A stretch of DNA of 64,000 nt from Flavobacteriales bacterium (GCA_019638115.1 JAHBUK010000004.1:288794-352793); one strand, 5' to 3'. Counted from the stretch's first letter, positions 28,699-35,802 are shown. Program-made: numbers and translations. The notes: generated by a model not told the origin, from the sequence alone.

Positions 28699-28706
28699 CA
28701 AAAGTA
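28699..28706 (-). promoter_or_regulatory. Promoter -7 box of guaA
   Basis: CAAAAGTA on the + strand is TACTTTTG on the - strand, an exact TAnnTTTG, 37 nt before the GTG start of guaA. It decides the start-codon choice. Confidence 0.6.
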
Positions 28707-28747
28707 ACCGGCAGGCCGCACGGGCCTTGCCGCGGCCGCTCAAGGGG

Positions 28748-28834
28748 GCAGCTACTTTTCCACCATGGCAGACCCCGGCAAGCGTAGGGCAGCGGCCGTG
28801 TTGCGAACAACCGCGGGGTGGATCGTGAAAAACC
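28748..28834 (+). repeat. 87-bp repeat, left copy, at the edge of the accessory island
   Basis: Aligns without gaps to 36165-36251; by hand count 68 of 87 positions match, including the first 22 bases. It contains TACTTTTC (a -7-like box) 4 nt before an ATG, and a short frame whose predicted residues are similar in both copies (RAAA.LR..AG.IVKN). The two copies bracket the AT-rich island. Confidence 0.7.
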
Positions 28835-28865
28835 TATGGGTGGGCGCGGGTCCCAACTGCTACGG

Positions 28866-29096
28866 TAGGCAGGTTCGGGCCATTAGCGGCCCGGTGCAGA
28901 CTTCGGACTTCTTGGTTAGCGGCTTGGAAGAGCGGCAGCAGGCTGTATCTTCGGCAGGCGTTCAGTGCTCGGGTAATATCACAAGGTGGTGATCAGGGCA
29001 TGCGGCCAATGGCTTATGGTACAGGATGTTCTTGGCTGAAGTGGTAGCGCTGGGGACAAGGTTGATAACACAAGACCCTTGTGATAGCGAGTAGTT
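28866..29096 (+). repeat. Module copy A (3' half): promoter plus inverted-repeat site
   Basis: Matches the 3' half of modules B and C from GGCAGGTTCG to the terminal GCGAGTAGTT. It contains TTGG (28924-28927) and TATCTTCG (28946-28953), then an inverted repeat TATCACAAGG (28977-28986) / CCTTGTGATA (29077-29086). The similarity to B and C ends at GTT (29094-29096). The 5' part, including the regulator fragment, is missing. Confidence 0.75.
28924..28953 (+). promoter_or_regulatory. Module A outward promoter
   Basis: TTGG, 18 nt, TATCTTCG. This resembles the Bacteroidota -33/-7 promoter and reads toward the first cassette gene. Confidence 0.5.
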
Positions 29097-29111
29097 GTAA
29101 AACTTAAGAAT

Positions 29112-29546
29112 ATGAAAAAAATCTTTTTAATTTTAATTGCGGTACTAAATATTTCTTGTAACGAAAATCAGACTACATCAACAGCAAATGAAGTAAAATC
29201 AGCAACAAAATCACCTGAAAAAATACATCCTCAGGAAATAGACAAATTGGTAGGAACTTGGTATGTCAAGGAATTGCTTATAAACGGAAAACCAGACCCT
29301 GAGAACTTCCCTGTAAACAATGATGAGTTGACTTTGAATCAGGATATGTCTGCTATAAGTGTTGACAAGACGTTCAACATGGAAGACAGAGGAAAATGGG
29401 AACGATTATCTGATGAACAGTTCGCAGTTATCACTGATGATGAAAGAGTTGTTTTTCAGATTCTAAAGTTAACCGACACAGAATTTGAAACCAAAATGGT
29501 GACCGATGAAGTAGACATGGTAATAAACTATAAAAAAGAAAAATAA
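29112..29546 (+). CDS. Lipocalin-like lipoprotein (cassette gene)
   Basis: A 144-residue lipoprotein: hydrophobic leader with lipobox NISC (C16), a low-complexity linker, then LVGTWYVKELLINGKPD and repeated beta strands, like the lipocalin-like families found in Bacteroidota. AT-rich with many AAA/AAT codons, unlike the surrounding genome. It starts 15 nt after module A and its TAA stop lies inside the left core of the following attC-like site. Confidence 0.75.
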   Translation: MKKIFLILIAVLNISCNENQTTSTANEVKSATKSPEKIHPQEIDKLVGTWYVKELLINGKPDPENFPVNNDELTLNQDMSAISVDKTFNMEDRGKWERLSDEQFAVITDDERVVFQILKLTDTEFETKMVTDEVDMVINYKKEK

Positions 29547-29680
29547 CGTTTTACAACAAGGCATATAGCTTATGGCGGGTGAAATGCTAACAGCAAGGTT
29601 TTTGCTCCGTAGCCAGCTTTGGTTTCGTGGAACAGGAAAGAGCTTCGAAACCGCAACAAGCCATATGCAAACCGTTAAGG
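29541..29680 (+). other. attC-like recombination site 1
   Basis: 140 bp between the lipocalin-like gene and the HEPN-like gene. The left end AAATAACG.TTTTA and the right end TGCAAACCGTTAAGG are imperfect inverted repeats; an inner pair (GCATAT/ATATGC and ATGGC/GCCAT) forms the second box pair. The right core GTTAAGG fits GTTRRRY in six of seven positions. The upstream stop codon overlaps the left core and the next ATG is 10 nt after the right core. Confidence 0.6.
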
Positions 29681-29690
29681 TGCATTTGAA

Positions 29691-30248
29691 ATGAGGAAGG
29701 AACTTAAAGATTTTGATTGGCATACATACGGTGTATCAGAGGACGATTTTGACTACACGGTAAAACTGGTTGAAGAAATAATCGAAGACCGTCAAAATCA
29801 CCTTCAAACCAAAATCGACCAAATCAAGGTTTATGACTTTGACGGTAACCTTCTTGACAATTCAACTGGGTTAGCGGACGAGGCTATTGACGACTTACAC
29901 TACTACACCTACATAGACCATCTGTTTTTATGGCAGTTCGCTCTTTGGAGACTTCAAGGCGTGTTTGAAGGAATTCTAAAACAAGAGTTCTTCGCTGACA
30001 AGAAATTGCAAGGACTAAAAGCCAAGCTAAATTTCGTCAAAGACTTAGGCTTTATCATTTCCGACAAAGACTTTCAAGAATTAATGGACTGGGGCCAGTT
30101 GCGGAACGCTCTTTCTCACAATCCGCCTGAGCAATACAGGCCTGCAGGACTTGGAGCTAACGACATCCGTGACTACGTACAGTTGGTAAAACGGCTGACC
30201 GCTGACTTGAAAAAACAAAAATCAAAAACGCACCCTAACAAAAGCTAA
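29691..30248 (+). CDS. HEPN-like protein (cassette gene)
   Basis: A 185-residue helical protein. Near its C-terminus it has R138-N139-x3-H143 in GQLRNALSHNPPE, the R-x4-H pattern (with a polar residue after R) that marks catalytic HEPN RNase domains of toxins and defence proteins. The rest (helices at LHYYTYIDHLFLWQFALWRL and VFEGILKQEFFADKKLQ) fits a four-helix HEPN fold. No partner antitoxin (MNT) gene is next to it. RNase activity is an inference. AT-rich; flanked by attC-like sequences. Confidence 0.65.
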   Translation: MRKELKDFDWHTYGVSEDDFDYTVKLVEEIIEDRQNHLQTKIDQIKVYDFDGNLLDNSTGLADEAIDDLHYYTYIDHLFLWQFALWRLQGVFEGILKQEFFADKKLQGLKAKLNFVKDLGFIISDKDFQELMDWGQLRNALSHNPPEQYRPAGLGANDIRDYVQLVKRLTADLKKQKSKTHPNKS

Positions 30249-30262
30249 TTGTGAGGGCTATG
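30233..30262 (+). other. Truncated attC-like left half
   Basis: CCCTAAC (30233-30239), at the end of the HEPN-like gene and just before its TAA, looks like the left core of an attC site. No matching right half is visible before module B begins at about 30285, so the site was probably cut by the module insertion. Confidence 0.35.
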
Positions 30263-30362
30263 GTATTATGTAATCGCACACCCCAGCAGGGTCTCCTGAA
30301 AGGGACCCTGCGCCCCATCCGACCACCATCGGCCCTTGACAAGAGTTCTGTCGGCCCCCCCC

Positions 30363-30476
30363 TTACCCCAGCCCCCAGCTCTTCCCCAACTGCACCAGGC
30401 CGAGTTTGCTTTTTACGCCGAAGCGTACAAAGAGGCGGCTGCGGTAGGTGTGGATGGTGCTGAGCTCATCCCCTCG
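30363..30476 (-). pseudogene. 3' fragment of LuxR-type response regulator (copy B)
   Basis: The - strand encodes the last helices of a LuxR-type DNA-binding domain in frame to its stop: ELSTIHTYRSRLFVRFG, then KSKLGLVQLGKSWGLG. Only about 37 codons remain. The receiver domain and most of the HTH are absent. Confidence 0.7.
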
Positions 30477-30603
30477 CAGCGTCTCCTGCAAGGAGGTTCT
30501 GCGCTAAGTGCGTGTTCCGGGGCGCTGGGTGCCCTCCTGCCTCGGCAGGCAGGTTCGTTCCTCAGGAGGCCCGGCACAGGCTTTGAACTTCTTGGTTAGC
30601 GGC

Positions 30604-30633
30604 TTGGAAGAGTGGCAGCACGCTGTATCTTCG
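30604..30633 (+). promoter_or_regulatory. Module B outward promoter
   Basis: TTGG (30604-30607), 18 nt, TATCTTCG (30626-30633); same arrangement as in modules A and C. Confidence 0.5.
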
Positions 30634-30984
30634 GAAAGCGTTCAGTGCGTTGGTGATATCACAAGGTGGTGATCAGGGCTTGTGGCCCAATGGCTTGTGG
30701 TACAGGGTGTTCCTGAGTGTGATGGTAACGCTGGGGCCAAGGTTGATAACACAAGATCCTTGTGATAGCGAGTAGTTCAGAGCAATGGCCGCCTCCCCTA
30801 ACGCACCGCACGGCCGATACACAGGCCCGCCATCGCACCCACCAGCCGCTCACGCACAACCTGGAGCGCCACGCGCGGCACACAGCTCAGAACAGCACGT
30901 TGCCGCCATGCTACCTTACGCTACCAAACCCACCCATTATCGCACGGCGGCAACCTGCGAACGTTGCCTGCCATTTGTAATATC

Positions 30985-31692
30985 ATGAAGAGCCTTACCA
31001 TAATATTCGCTTCTCTTGCAATTGCTTCATGTAACAATACGCACAAGCTCATGCCTGATAGTTTAGCGACACAGGCTTGTGAATGTTTTGAGCAGCAAAC
31101 CTCCGGTACAATTGATGAAAGGCTATATCCGTGTTTTTCAAAACCGGTAAATGATAATTTCAATGAAATACATCAATTTTACGAAAAAGACAAGCCAATG
31201 GAAGTTGCACTCATGAACTATATGATGGATGTGACTATTAGTATGATTCACAATTGCGACATGTTTTTTTATGAAATGGATTCCATGTATACCAACTTCT
31301 ATCCGGCGATCGATAGGGAAACATTCGTGGACCAGTTATCGCAAATTCAAGACTCGCTTGAAATTGAACATCATAGTGATTCATTGATAATAGAACTTTT
31401 ACATAGAAGAGTTTCCTTACTGACTAGAGCAAGAGAGTTTGAACTTGCAATGAGCGACATTCATACGCTTAGGACAAAATATGATGAAGCATCAGAGACT
31501 CATTTAGTCACAGCATATATTCTAAGGGATCAACATAAGTACGATCAAGCCATAATTGAATTGGACCAAGCGATAGCTATGGGGAATCCAGACCACCGGG
31601 TTTTAAAAGAATTGGTGAAAAGAAGAAACGGCAGGCAACAGCACCTAAACGCCAGCAGGCCCTCAGCGCTCCGATCGAATGAGAATCGTTAA
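30985..31692 (+). CDS. Lipoprotein with TPR-like C-terminus (cassette gene)
   Basis: A 235-residue lipoprotein with lipobox IASC (C16). The C-terminal part has TPR-like helices (AREFELAMSDIHTLRTKYDE, RDQHKYDQAIIELDQAIAMG). AT-rich. The last 15 or so codons run through the attC-like site that starts at 31644, so the natural end may have been different before cassette joining. It starts 207 nt after module B, farther than the other first genes; the gap is GC-rich and without a convincing gene. ATG at 30985 chosen over a TTG at 30964. Confidence 0.7.
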   Translation: MKSLTIIFASLAIASCNNTHKLMPDSLATQACECFEQQTSGTIDERLYPCFSKPVNDNFNEIHQFYEKDKPMEVALMNYMMDVTISMIHNCDMFFYEMDSMYTNFYPAIDRETFVDQLSQIQDSLEIEHHSDSLIIELLHRRVSLLTRAREFELAMSDIHTLRTKYDEASETHLVTAYILRDQHKYDQAIIELDQAIAMGNPDHRVLKELVKRRNGRQQHLNASRPSALRSNENR

Positions 31693-31746
31693 ACTTGAAG
31701 GTCGCTGCATCGAAGGCTGGTCCCGGATTACCTGCCGACGTTTAGC
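31644..31746 (+). other. attC-like recombination site 2
   Basis: CCTAAACGCCAGCAGG at the left (31644-31659) is an imperfect inverted repeat of CCTGCCGACGTTTAGC at the right (31731-31746); 13 of 15 aligned positions pair. The right core GTTTAGC resembles GTTRRRY. Next ATG is 17 nt downstream. Confidence 0.6.
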
Positions 31747-31763
31747 CGCGAAACGTAATAGCC

Positions 31764-32225
31764 ATGAAGGATAAAAAAACAATTTTCCTATATGGATTTT
31801 TCCTCTTGAGTGGTATTCATTGGGGCGGTTTGGTACTAACCGCATTGTTCAGCAACATAATCGGCCCCTTTGTAAAGATAGATGAGCTACCCTGGTTCCG
31901 AATGGTAGTTGTCTTTGCGCAAGTGTTTGTAGCCTATAAACTACTGAACAAAAAGGTTGAGGATTCCTTTGTTCAGACCAAATCCCTTATGAAGCTGATG
32001 ACCTTGGCTGTCATTCTTTTCGGCCTTGCCCAGCTCGATGATTATTACGATTATAGCTATGGCTTCTGCGGAACTGCATTAGTTGATGGCAGTCTCGATG
32101 ATCTATTTATCGCCAGAAATAGAAACCTTACCTATGTTCAAGTTATGGAGACACTAACCTTGTCGATGGCGATGGTGTCTTATACCGTTGTACATGTGAA
32201 AAGGAACCTACCGTATCCGCAATGA
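31764..32225 (+). CDS. Four-helix membrane protein (cassette gene)
   Basis: A 153-residue integral membrane protein with about four helices (IFLYGFFLLSGIHWGGLVL, MVVVFAQVFVAYKLL, LMTLAVILFGLAQL, VMETLTLSMAMVSYTVV). No known motif. AT-rich compared with the surrounding chromosome. After its stop, 140 bp up to module C contain a GGCCCCGCC/GGTGACGGGG hairpin near 32268-32292 but no gene. Confidence 0.65.
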   Translation: MKDKKTIFLYGFFLLSGIHWGGLVLTALFSNIIGPFVKIDELPWFRMVVVFAQVFVAYKLLNKKVEDSFVQTKSLMKLMTLAVILFGLAQLDDYYDYSYGFCGTALVDGSLDDLFIARNRNLTYVQVMETLTLSMAMVSYTVVHVKRNLPYPQ

Positions 32226-32438
32226 GATTGCCTTGCCTAAAGCACACGGCCACCAATCGAGTAGGCGGCCCCGCCACCTTGCGGTGACGGGGTGCGCCTC
32301 TCACACCACTGTACCCCTTCGGCTCCGCTCGGGGCAGGCCAAGCGGGACAAGGTCAAGACTCCAGTAGGGACTCCTATAAGGGACCATGCCCTCAGTAAT
32401 TCCACGATTACTCCTGGACAAGAGTTATATCGCCCCCC

Positions 32439-32552
32439 CTACCCCAACCCCCAGCTCTTGCCCAGCTGCACCAGGCCAAGTTTGCTTTTTACGCCGAAGC
32501 GTTCAAAGAGGCGGCTGCGGTAGGTGTGGATGGTGCTGAGCTCATCCCCTCG
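32439..32552 (-). pseudogene. 3' fragment of LuxR-type response regulator (copy C)
   Basis: Encodes the same 37-codon tail as copy B, with a Phe-to-Glu-type change region near FERFG and otherwise LSTIHTYRSRLF and KSKLGLVQLGKSWGLG in frame to a stop. No upstream part of the gene. Confidence 0.65.
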
Positions 32553-32679
32553 CAGCGTCTCCTGCAAGGAGGTTCTGCGCTAAGTGCGTGTTCCGGGGCG
32601 CTGGGTGCCCTCCTGCCTCGGCAGGCAGGTTCGTTCCTCAGGAGGCCCGGCACAGGCTTTGAACTTCTTGGTTAGCGGC

Positions 32680-32709
32680 TTGGAAGAGTGGCAGCAGGCT
32701 GTATCTTCG
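32680..32709 (+). promoter_or_regulatory. Module C outward promoter
   Basis: TTGG, 18 nt, TATCTTCG; identical spacing to modules A and B. Confidence 0.5.
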
Positions 32710-32874
32710 GAAAGCGTTCAGGGCGTTGGCGATATCACAAGGTGGTGATCAGGGCTTGTGGCCCAATGGCTTGTGGTACAGGGTGTTCCTGAGTGAGTAG
32801 GTAGCGCTGGGAGCATGGTTGATAACACAAGATCCTTGTGATAGCGAGTAGTTAGCGGTAATTTCGGAAACACA

Positions 32875-33318
32875 ATGACTAGAACCTTATTCATAGTATC
32901 TACATCCATACTGTTATCGGCGTGCAATAAACCTAAAACGGATAGTGTAAAGTTATCCGGTGTCTATGCAACGGATTGCAGTTATGAAGGCCTTGCTTGG
33001 GGAAGTAAGCACTGGTTAAGATTTTTCCCGGATGGCAAAGTTGCATCTGCATTTACTGTTTGTGACGTTAGGCCAGATAATTTAGTAAAATGGTTTAATA
33101 TAGAGAATACCAATAGAGATTTTTACGTCGGTATTTATAGTATTAATGACGGCAATGTGACAATGTTATTCTTCGAAGAGAATGGAAGTATAGAATATTC
33201 GGGATTAATACAAAATAAATTGATTCAATTTAAGTGGAAAAGTTCAATAACAGAATCTGAAGGAGAAGAGGAGTATCACTTTATTGAGATTGACAACGAA
33301 TCGAGAAACAGCCGCTAA
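32875..33318 (+). CDS. Small lipoprotein (cassette gene)
   Basis: A 147-residue lipoprotein (lipobox LLSAC, C17) with a beta-rich mature part (LSGVYATDCSYEGLAWGSKHW, GNVTMLFFEENGSIEYSG) similar in style to lipocalin-like stress lipoproteins. AT-rich. It starts 21 nt after module C, and its TAA stop (33316-33318) lies within the CGCTAAC left core of the next attC-like site, the arrangement usual in integron cassettes. Confidence 0.72.
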   Translation: MTRTLFIVSTSILLSACNKPKTDSVKLSGVYATDCSYEGLAWGSKHWLRFFPDGKVASAFTVCDVRPDNLVKWFNIENTNRDFYVGIYSINDGNVTMLFFEENGSIEYSGLIQNKLIQFKWKSSITESEGEEEYHFIEIDNESRNSR

Positions 33319-33434
33319 CATGCGCTTGCCGCAAGCCGCCCACGTCCCTCTGACAACTCTCGTTGAAGCATGATAACTTCGCCCAGGAACAAGATCACGA
33401 AAGGCGGCCTGCGGCAAGCGCAGGCCCGTTAGGC
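33313..33434 (+). other. attC-like recombination site 3 (best preserved)
   Basis: 122 bp. Left arm CGCTAAC then ATGCGCTTGCCGCAAGCCGCC; right arm GGCGGCCTGCGGCAAGCGCA then GGCCCGTTAGGC. The arms pair over about 20 bp with one mismatch, and the right core GTTAGGC matches GTTRRRY exactly (33428-33434). Next ATG is 10 nt downstream. Confidence 0.75.
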
Positions 33435-33444
33435 AAAATTTGTG

Positions 33445-33942
33445 ATGATTGAGAAAATATTTTTTTATGGCCTTATTACCACAGTAGTAGTTGTGGCTTT
33501 GAATTGGTTGAATTCGAAGGCTAATAATACGATTCAACCTGATTTCAAAGGAACTATACACTTGAGAATGAATAAAATATATCTTATATTAGGATTTGTA
33601 TCATTGTTTTTGTGGGGCCTCTTTTCTTTATTTATTTTCTTCTCAACAGAGTCCGACACAATAACAAAATTAATAATAGTAGGAATTATTTCCGTTGTAA
33701 CCCTTGGTCCAGGAATTCCTTGTCTTATGTGGTACTTTAACCACACGGTCTCCTATGATACTAAATATATCCACATTCGAGATTCTGTCGGAAAAAAGAA
33801 AACAATTCGGATTTCTGACATAAAAACAACAAGTCTAAATCATTTGACTGGGTTCTTAAAAGTGTTCACAGAATCCGATAAAGCCAGTATTCATCAACAT
33901 TTGGTGGGTGTCGGAGAATTAACGAGGATAATAAAAAAGTAG
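33445..33942 (+). CDS. Membrane protein with PH-like C-terminal domain (cassette gene)
   Basis: A 165-residue protein with one N-terminal helix (IFFYGLITTVVVVALNWL), two central helices (LILGFVSLFLWGLFSLFIFF, LIIVGIISVVTLGPGIPCL) and a soluble C-terminus of short beta strands (DTKYIHIRDSVGKKKTIRISDI) suggesting a bacterial PH-like domain. Very AT-rich. The TAG stop touches the GCCTAAC left core of the next attC-like site. ATG at 33445 preferred over GTG at 33442. Confidence 0.7.
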   Translation: MIEKIFFYGLITTVVVVALNWLNSKANNTIQPDFKGTIHLRMNKIYLILGFVSLFLWGLFSLFIFFSTESDTITKLIIVGIISVVTLGPGIPCLMWYFNHTVSYDTKYIHIRDSVGKKKTIRISDIKTTSLNHLTGFLKVFTESDKASIHQHLVGVGELTRIIKK

Positions 33943-34080
33943 CCTAACATGCTCATGCAGCAAGCCACCCTCGTCCCGGTTCAAACTCACGTTGAAGGGT
34001 TGTACATTTCGTCCAGGAGCAAGGTCCGCTACCTTTCGGACACGAAATGTGGCCCATGGGAAGCGCACGCCCCGATAGCG
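33942..34080 (+). other. attC-like recombination site 4 (degenerate right core)
   Basis: The left core GCCTAAC (33942-33948) is a perfect RYYYAAC. The interior is recognisably related to site 3 (ACGTTGAAG...CCAGGAGCAAG versus TCGTTGAAG...CCAGGAACAAG; AAGCGCACGCC versus AAGCGCAGGCC). The right core has become GATAGCG (34074-34080), so the site may be inactive. Confidence 0.55.
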
Positions 34081-34105
34081 ATAATGCCGAAATCACTGAT
34101 ATGAA

Positions 34106-34318
34106 ATGGCAGGCAGGAATGACATAGCTAAAGTTATACTGGTTGACGAGCATAAGCTCATGATTGACTTTGGTGATGGAAGGACTAAAACACTCGAACG
34201 CAGACAAGTTTCAAAATATATAAGACTTGGCGACCTTGTTCGGCATTGCGAGCATGGTTTTTATGACATCATTGACGACAAAGGAAATTTCGTTTTTAGA
34301 CAAGGCCCAGAAACTTGA
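34106..34318 (+). CDS. Small basic protein (cassette gene)
   Basis: A 70-residue protein of beta-rich composition (KVILVDEHKLMIDFGDGRTKTLERRQV, then RLGDLVRHCEHGFYDIIDDKGNFVF). Such short proteins with KTLERRQ.....GD are compatible with an OB-like or Kyrpides-type fold, but I cannot assign one. It follows attC-like site 4 and is the last AT-rich gene of the third group. 34319-34416 holds nothing I can recognise. Confidence 0.5.
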   Translation: MAGRNDIAKVILVDEHKLMIDFGDGRTKTLERRQVSKYIRLGDLVRHCEHGFYDIIDDKGNFVFRQGPET

Positions 34319-34416
34319 CGAACTCACCTGTCAATACCGCCATATGCGGATAGCCTCTTCTCCAAGACATTGAGGATAAGCACTATGAGAGAAGAATAAA
34401 TTAGACTAATCCCCTT

Positions 34417-34880
34417 TAGGGTCATCTGCAAGGGTGCCTGCGCCCCGTCCGCCCACCACCAGTCCTTGGGCACCGCACTGGCGGAATCCCCCCCCCTACC
34501 CTAACCCCCAACTCTTCCCCAACTGCACCAGGCCAAGTTTGCTTTTAACGCCAAAGCGTACAAAGAGGCGGCTGCGGAAGGTGTGGACGGTGCTGAGCTT
34601 CACGTTCATGAGGGCGGCCACCTGCTGGTAGGTGTACTCATCGGGGTGGCAGAGCAGGCCAAGAAAGCGGCGGTTGGCGGTGCTGAGCTTGGGTGGCGGG
34701 GGCAGCGGCGGGGCGTTCTGCTGCGCATCCAACAGGTGTACCAGTTGTTCCACACAGGCCAGGGTCTGCTTCGAAACCCACGCAGGGTCTCCTGCAAGGA
34801 ACCCTGCGCTACGTGCGCGTCCGGGGCGCAGGGTCCCTTCGTGCTTCAGGAGACTCTGCGCGGGTTTGAATTGCAGGGCT
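34417..34880 (+). repeat. Module copy D (5' half)
   Basis: Shares the start of modules B and C: a GGGT/GCCTGC stretch, C-tract, regulator 3' end on the - strand. It keeps about 85 regulator codons instead of 37, and then a CGCAGGGT/ACCCTGCG hairpin (34781-34808) similar to the hairpin of B. The promoter and inverted-repeat half is absent. Confidence 0.65.
34496..34753 (-). pseudogene. LuxR-type response-regulator C-terminal domain (truncated)
   Basis: 85 codons from an ATG-like position to TAG: linker VHLLDAQQNAPPLPPPP, then NRRFLGLLCHPDEYTYQQVAALMNVKLSTVHTFRSRLFVRFG, a NarL/LuxR-type four-helix DNA-binding domain. The N-terminal receiver domain is missing; the frame is cut at about 34780 by a hairpin repeat. 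It is the longest of three copies of this tail and likely close to the ancestral gene. It could be expressed as a stand-alone HTH protein, but I favour a remnant. Confidence 0.7.
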
Positions 34881-35004
34881 CTCAGTTGGCTTCAGGCTAC
34901 CTGAGAACTTCAGTCGCGGGGCATGACATTTGCAACAGAAGGACGTAGACAAGCGTTCAAGGATCAGGTCGCTACCGTATCAAGAAGTCGATGTAGATTA
35001 GCCC

Positions 35005-35012
35005 TACTTTTG
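35005..35012 (+). promoter_or_regulatory. Promoter -7 box (TACTTTTG)
   Basis: Exact TAnnTTTG, 11 nt before the ATG at 35024. It probably drives the two-gene unit 35024-35802. Confidence 0.6.
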
Positions 35013-35023
35013 CACCCCGCAGG

Positions 35024-35278
35024 ATGACACACCATACCACACATAGGCACATTAGGCGCAAGCGATATCGCAGTGACTTCTTGTTTGCCAAGGGAAGTAT
35101 TCTGCTAGGTATGGGTAACGTGTTAACCATTGCTGGTCGTTACCACGGATTCAACTACTCCGAAAGTGGGGAAGAGGCGGATTTTAAGGCTATCGAGTCC
35201 GACTTCGGGGTCATAGGCCAAGACATCACAGATGCCATGAGCGTAATGCCCCCTGAAAAATGGTTGACCAAGAAATAG
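35024..35278 (+). CDS. Small protein upstream of DUF2335 gene
   Basis: An 84-residue protein, basic at its N-terminus (MTHHTTHRHIRRKRYRSDF), with a hydrophobic stretch ILLGMGNVLTIAGRY and an acidic C-terminal half (YSESGEEADFKAIESDFGVIG). It overlaps the DUF2335 gene by 19 nt in another frame, so the two are translationally linked. It may be a partner of the membrane protein, but I do not recognise it. Confidence 0.6.
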   Translation: MTHHTTHRHIRRKRYRSDFLFAKGSILLGMGNVLTIAGRYHGFNYSESGEEADFKAIESDFGVIGQDITDAMSVMPPEKWLTKK

Positions 35279-35802
35279 GCCCCGAAGAAGGCAATCTGAA
35301 GAGCAATGGTGATGACGTGAACGGAGGCGCTGAATCGTTGCCTGTTCCGCCTATACCAAATGAGTTAAAGAAGTACCTCGAAGATCCTGAGATACCTGAG
35401 AAAAAGCGTCTTGAGCTGCGCGAGGCCATCCGCCATGTTCAGGTGCAGTATTCAAGCCATTACAGGGGACCTTTACCATCCCCTAATATGTTCTCGGGAT
35501 ACAACAAGGTCATACCTAACGGTGCCGAAAGGATTTTTGAATGGACAAGGGAGCAGTCTCTACATCGCATGGGGATTGAGCACCTCGCCGTCTCTGAACA
35601 ACTGAAGCAAGATACCCGTGGTCAACACTATGGGCTCATCATTGCGATCTTGGGCCTTGTCTCAGCAACAATATTAGGGGCCTTGGGACATGAAGTGATC
35701 GCCTCTGTTATTGGTGGCGGCACTTTGGTTGCTCTTGTCACGGTATTCGTCACAGGGAAGAAAGCCCAGCGCGCAGACCTGGAAGAGAAGGATCCAGACT
35801 AG
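35260..35802 (+). CDS. DUF2335 membrane protein
   Basis: A 180-residue protein matching DUF2335: HYRGPLPSPNMFSGYNKV, GAERIFEWTREQSLHRMGIE, then two C-terminal membrane helices (HYGLIIAILGLVSATILGAL and VIASVIGGGTLVALVTVFV). DUF2335 proteins are found patchily in accessory DNA and prophages; their role is not known to me. Overlaps the 84-residue gene. GC content is closer to the genome than the cassette genes. Confidence 0.8.
   Translation: MVDQEIGPEEGNLKSNGDDVNGGAESLPVPPIPNELKKYLEDPEIPEKKRLELREAIRHVQVQYSSHYRGPLPSPNMFSGYNKVIPNGAERIFEWTREQSLHRMGIEHLAVSEQLKQDTRGQHYGLIIAILGLVSATILGALGHEVIASVIGGGTLVALVTVFVTGKKAQRADLEEKDPD

Larger units (their letters stand above)
30285..30777 (+). repeat. Module copy B (full length)
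   Basis: About 490 bp, the most complete copy with C. Order on the + strand: a GCAGGGTC/GACCCTGC hairpin (30286-30311), a C-tract, the 3' end of a LuxR-type regulator on the - strand, a second hairpin-rich part, promoter TTGG-18-TATCTTCG (30604-30633), and the inverted repeat TATCACAAGG (30657-30666) / CCTTGTGATA (30758-30767). It ends at AGTAGTT, where similarity with A and C stops. Confidence 0.8.
32364..32853 (+). repeat. Module copy C (full length)
   Basis: About 490 bp, same order as copy B: regulator 3' fragment on the - strand (32439-32552), promoter TTGG (32680-32683) / TATCTTCG (32702-32709), inverted repeat TATCACAAGG (32733-32742) / CCTTGTGATA (32834-32843), ending at AGTAGTT (32853). 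From about 32455 to the end it is nearly identical to B; the first 90 bp are more diverged. Confidence 0.8.

Noticed and set aside
30778..30984. An extra attC-like inverted repeat (GTTGCCGCC / GGCGGCAAC) before the TPR lipoprotein
   Set aside because: The arms are perfect but no RYYYAAC/GTTRRRY cores in the right order; left out as a site.
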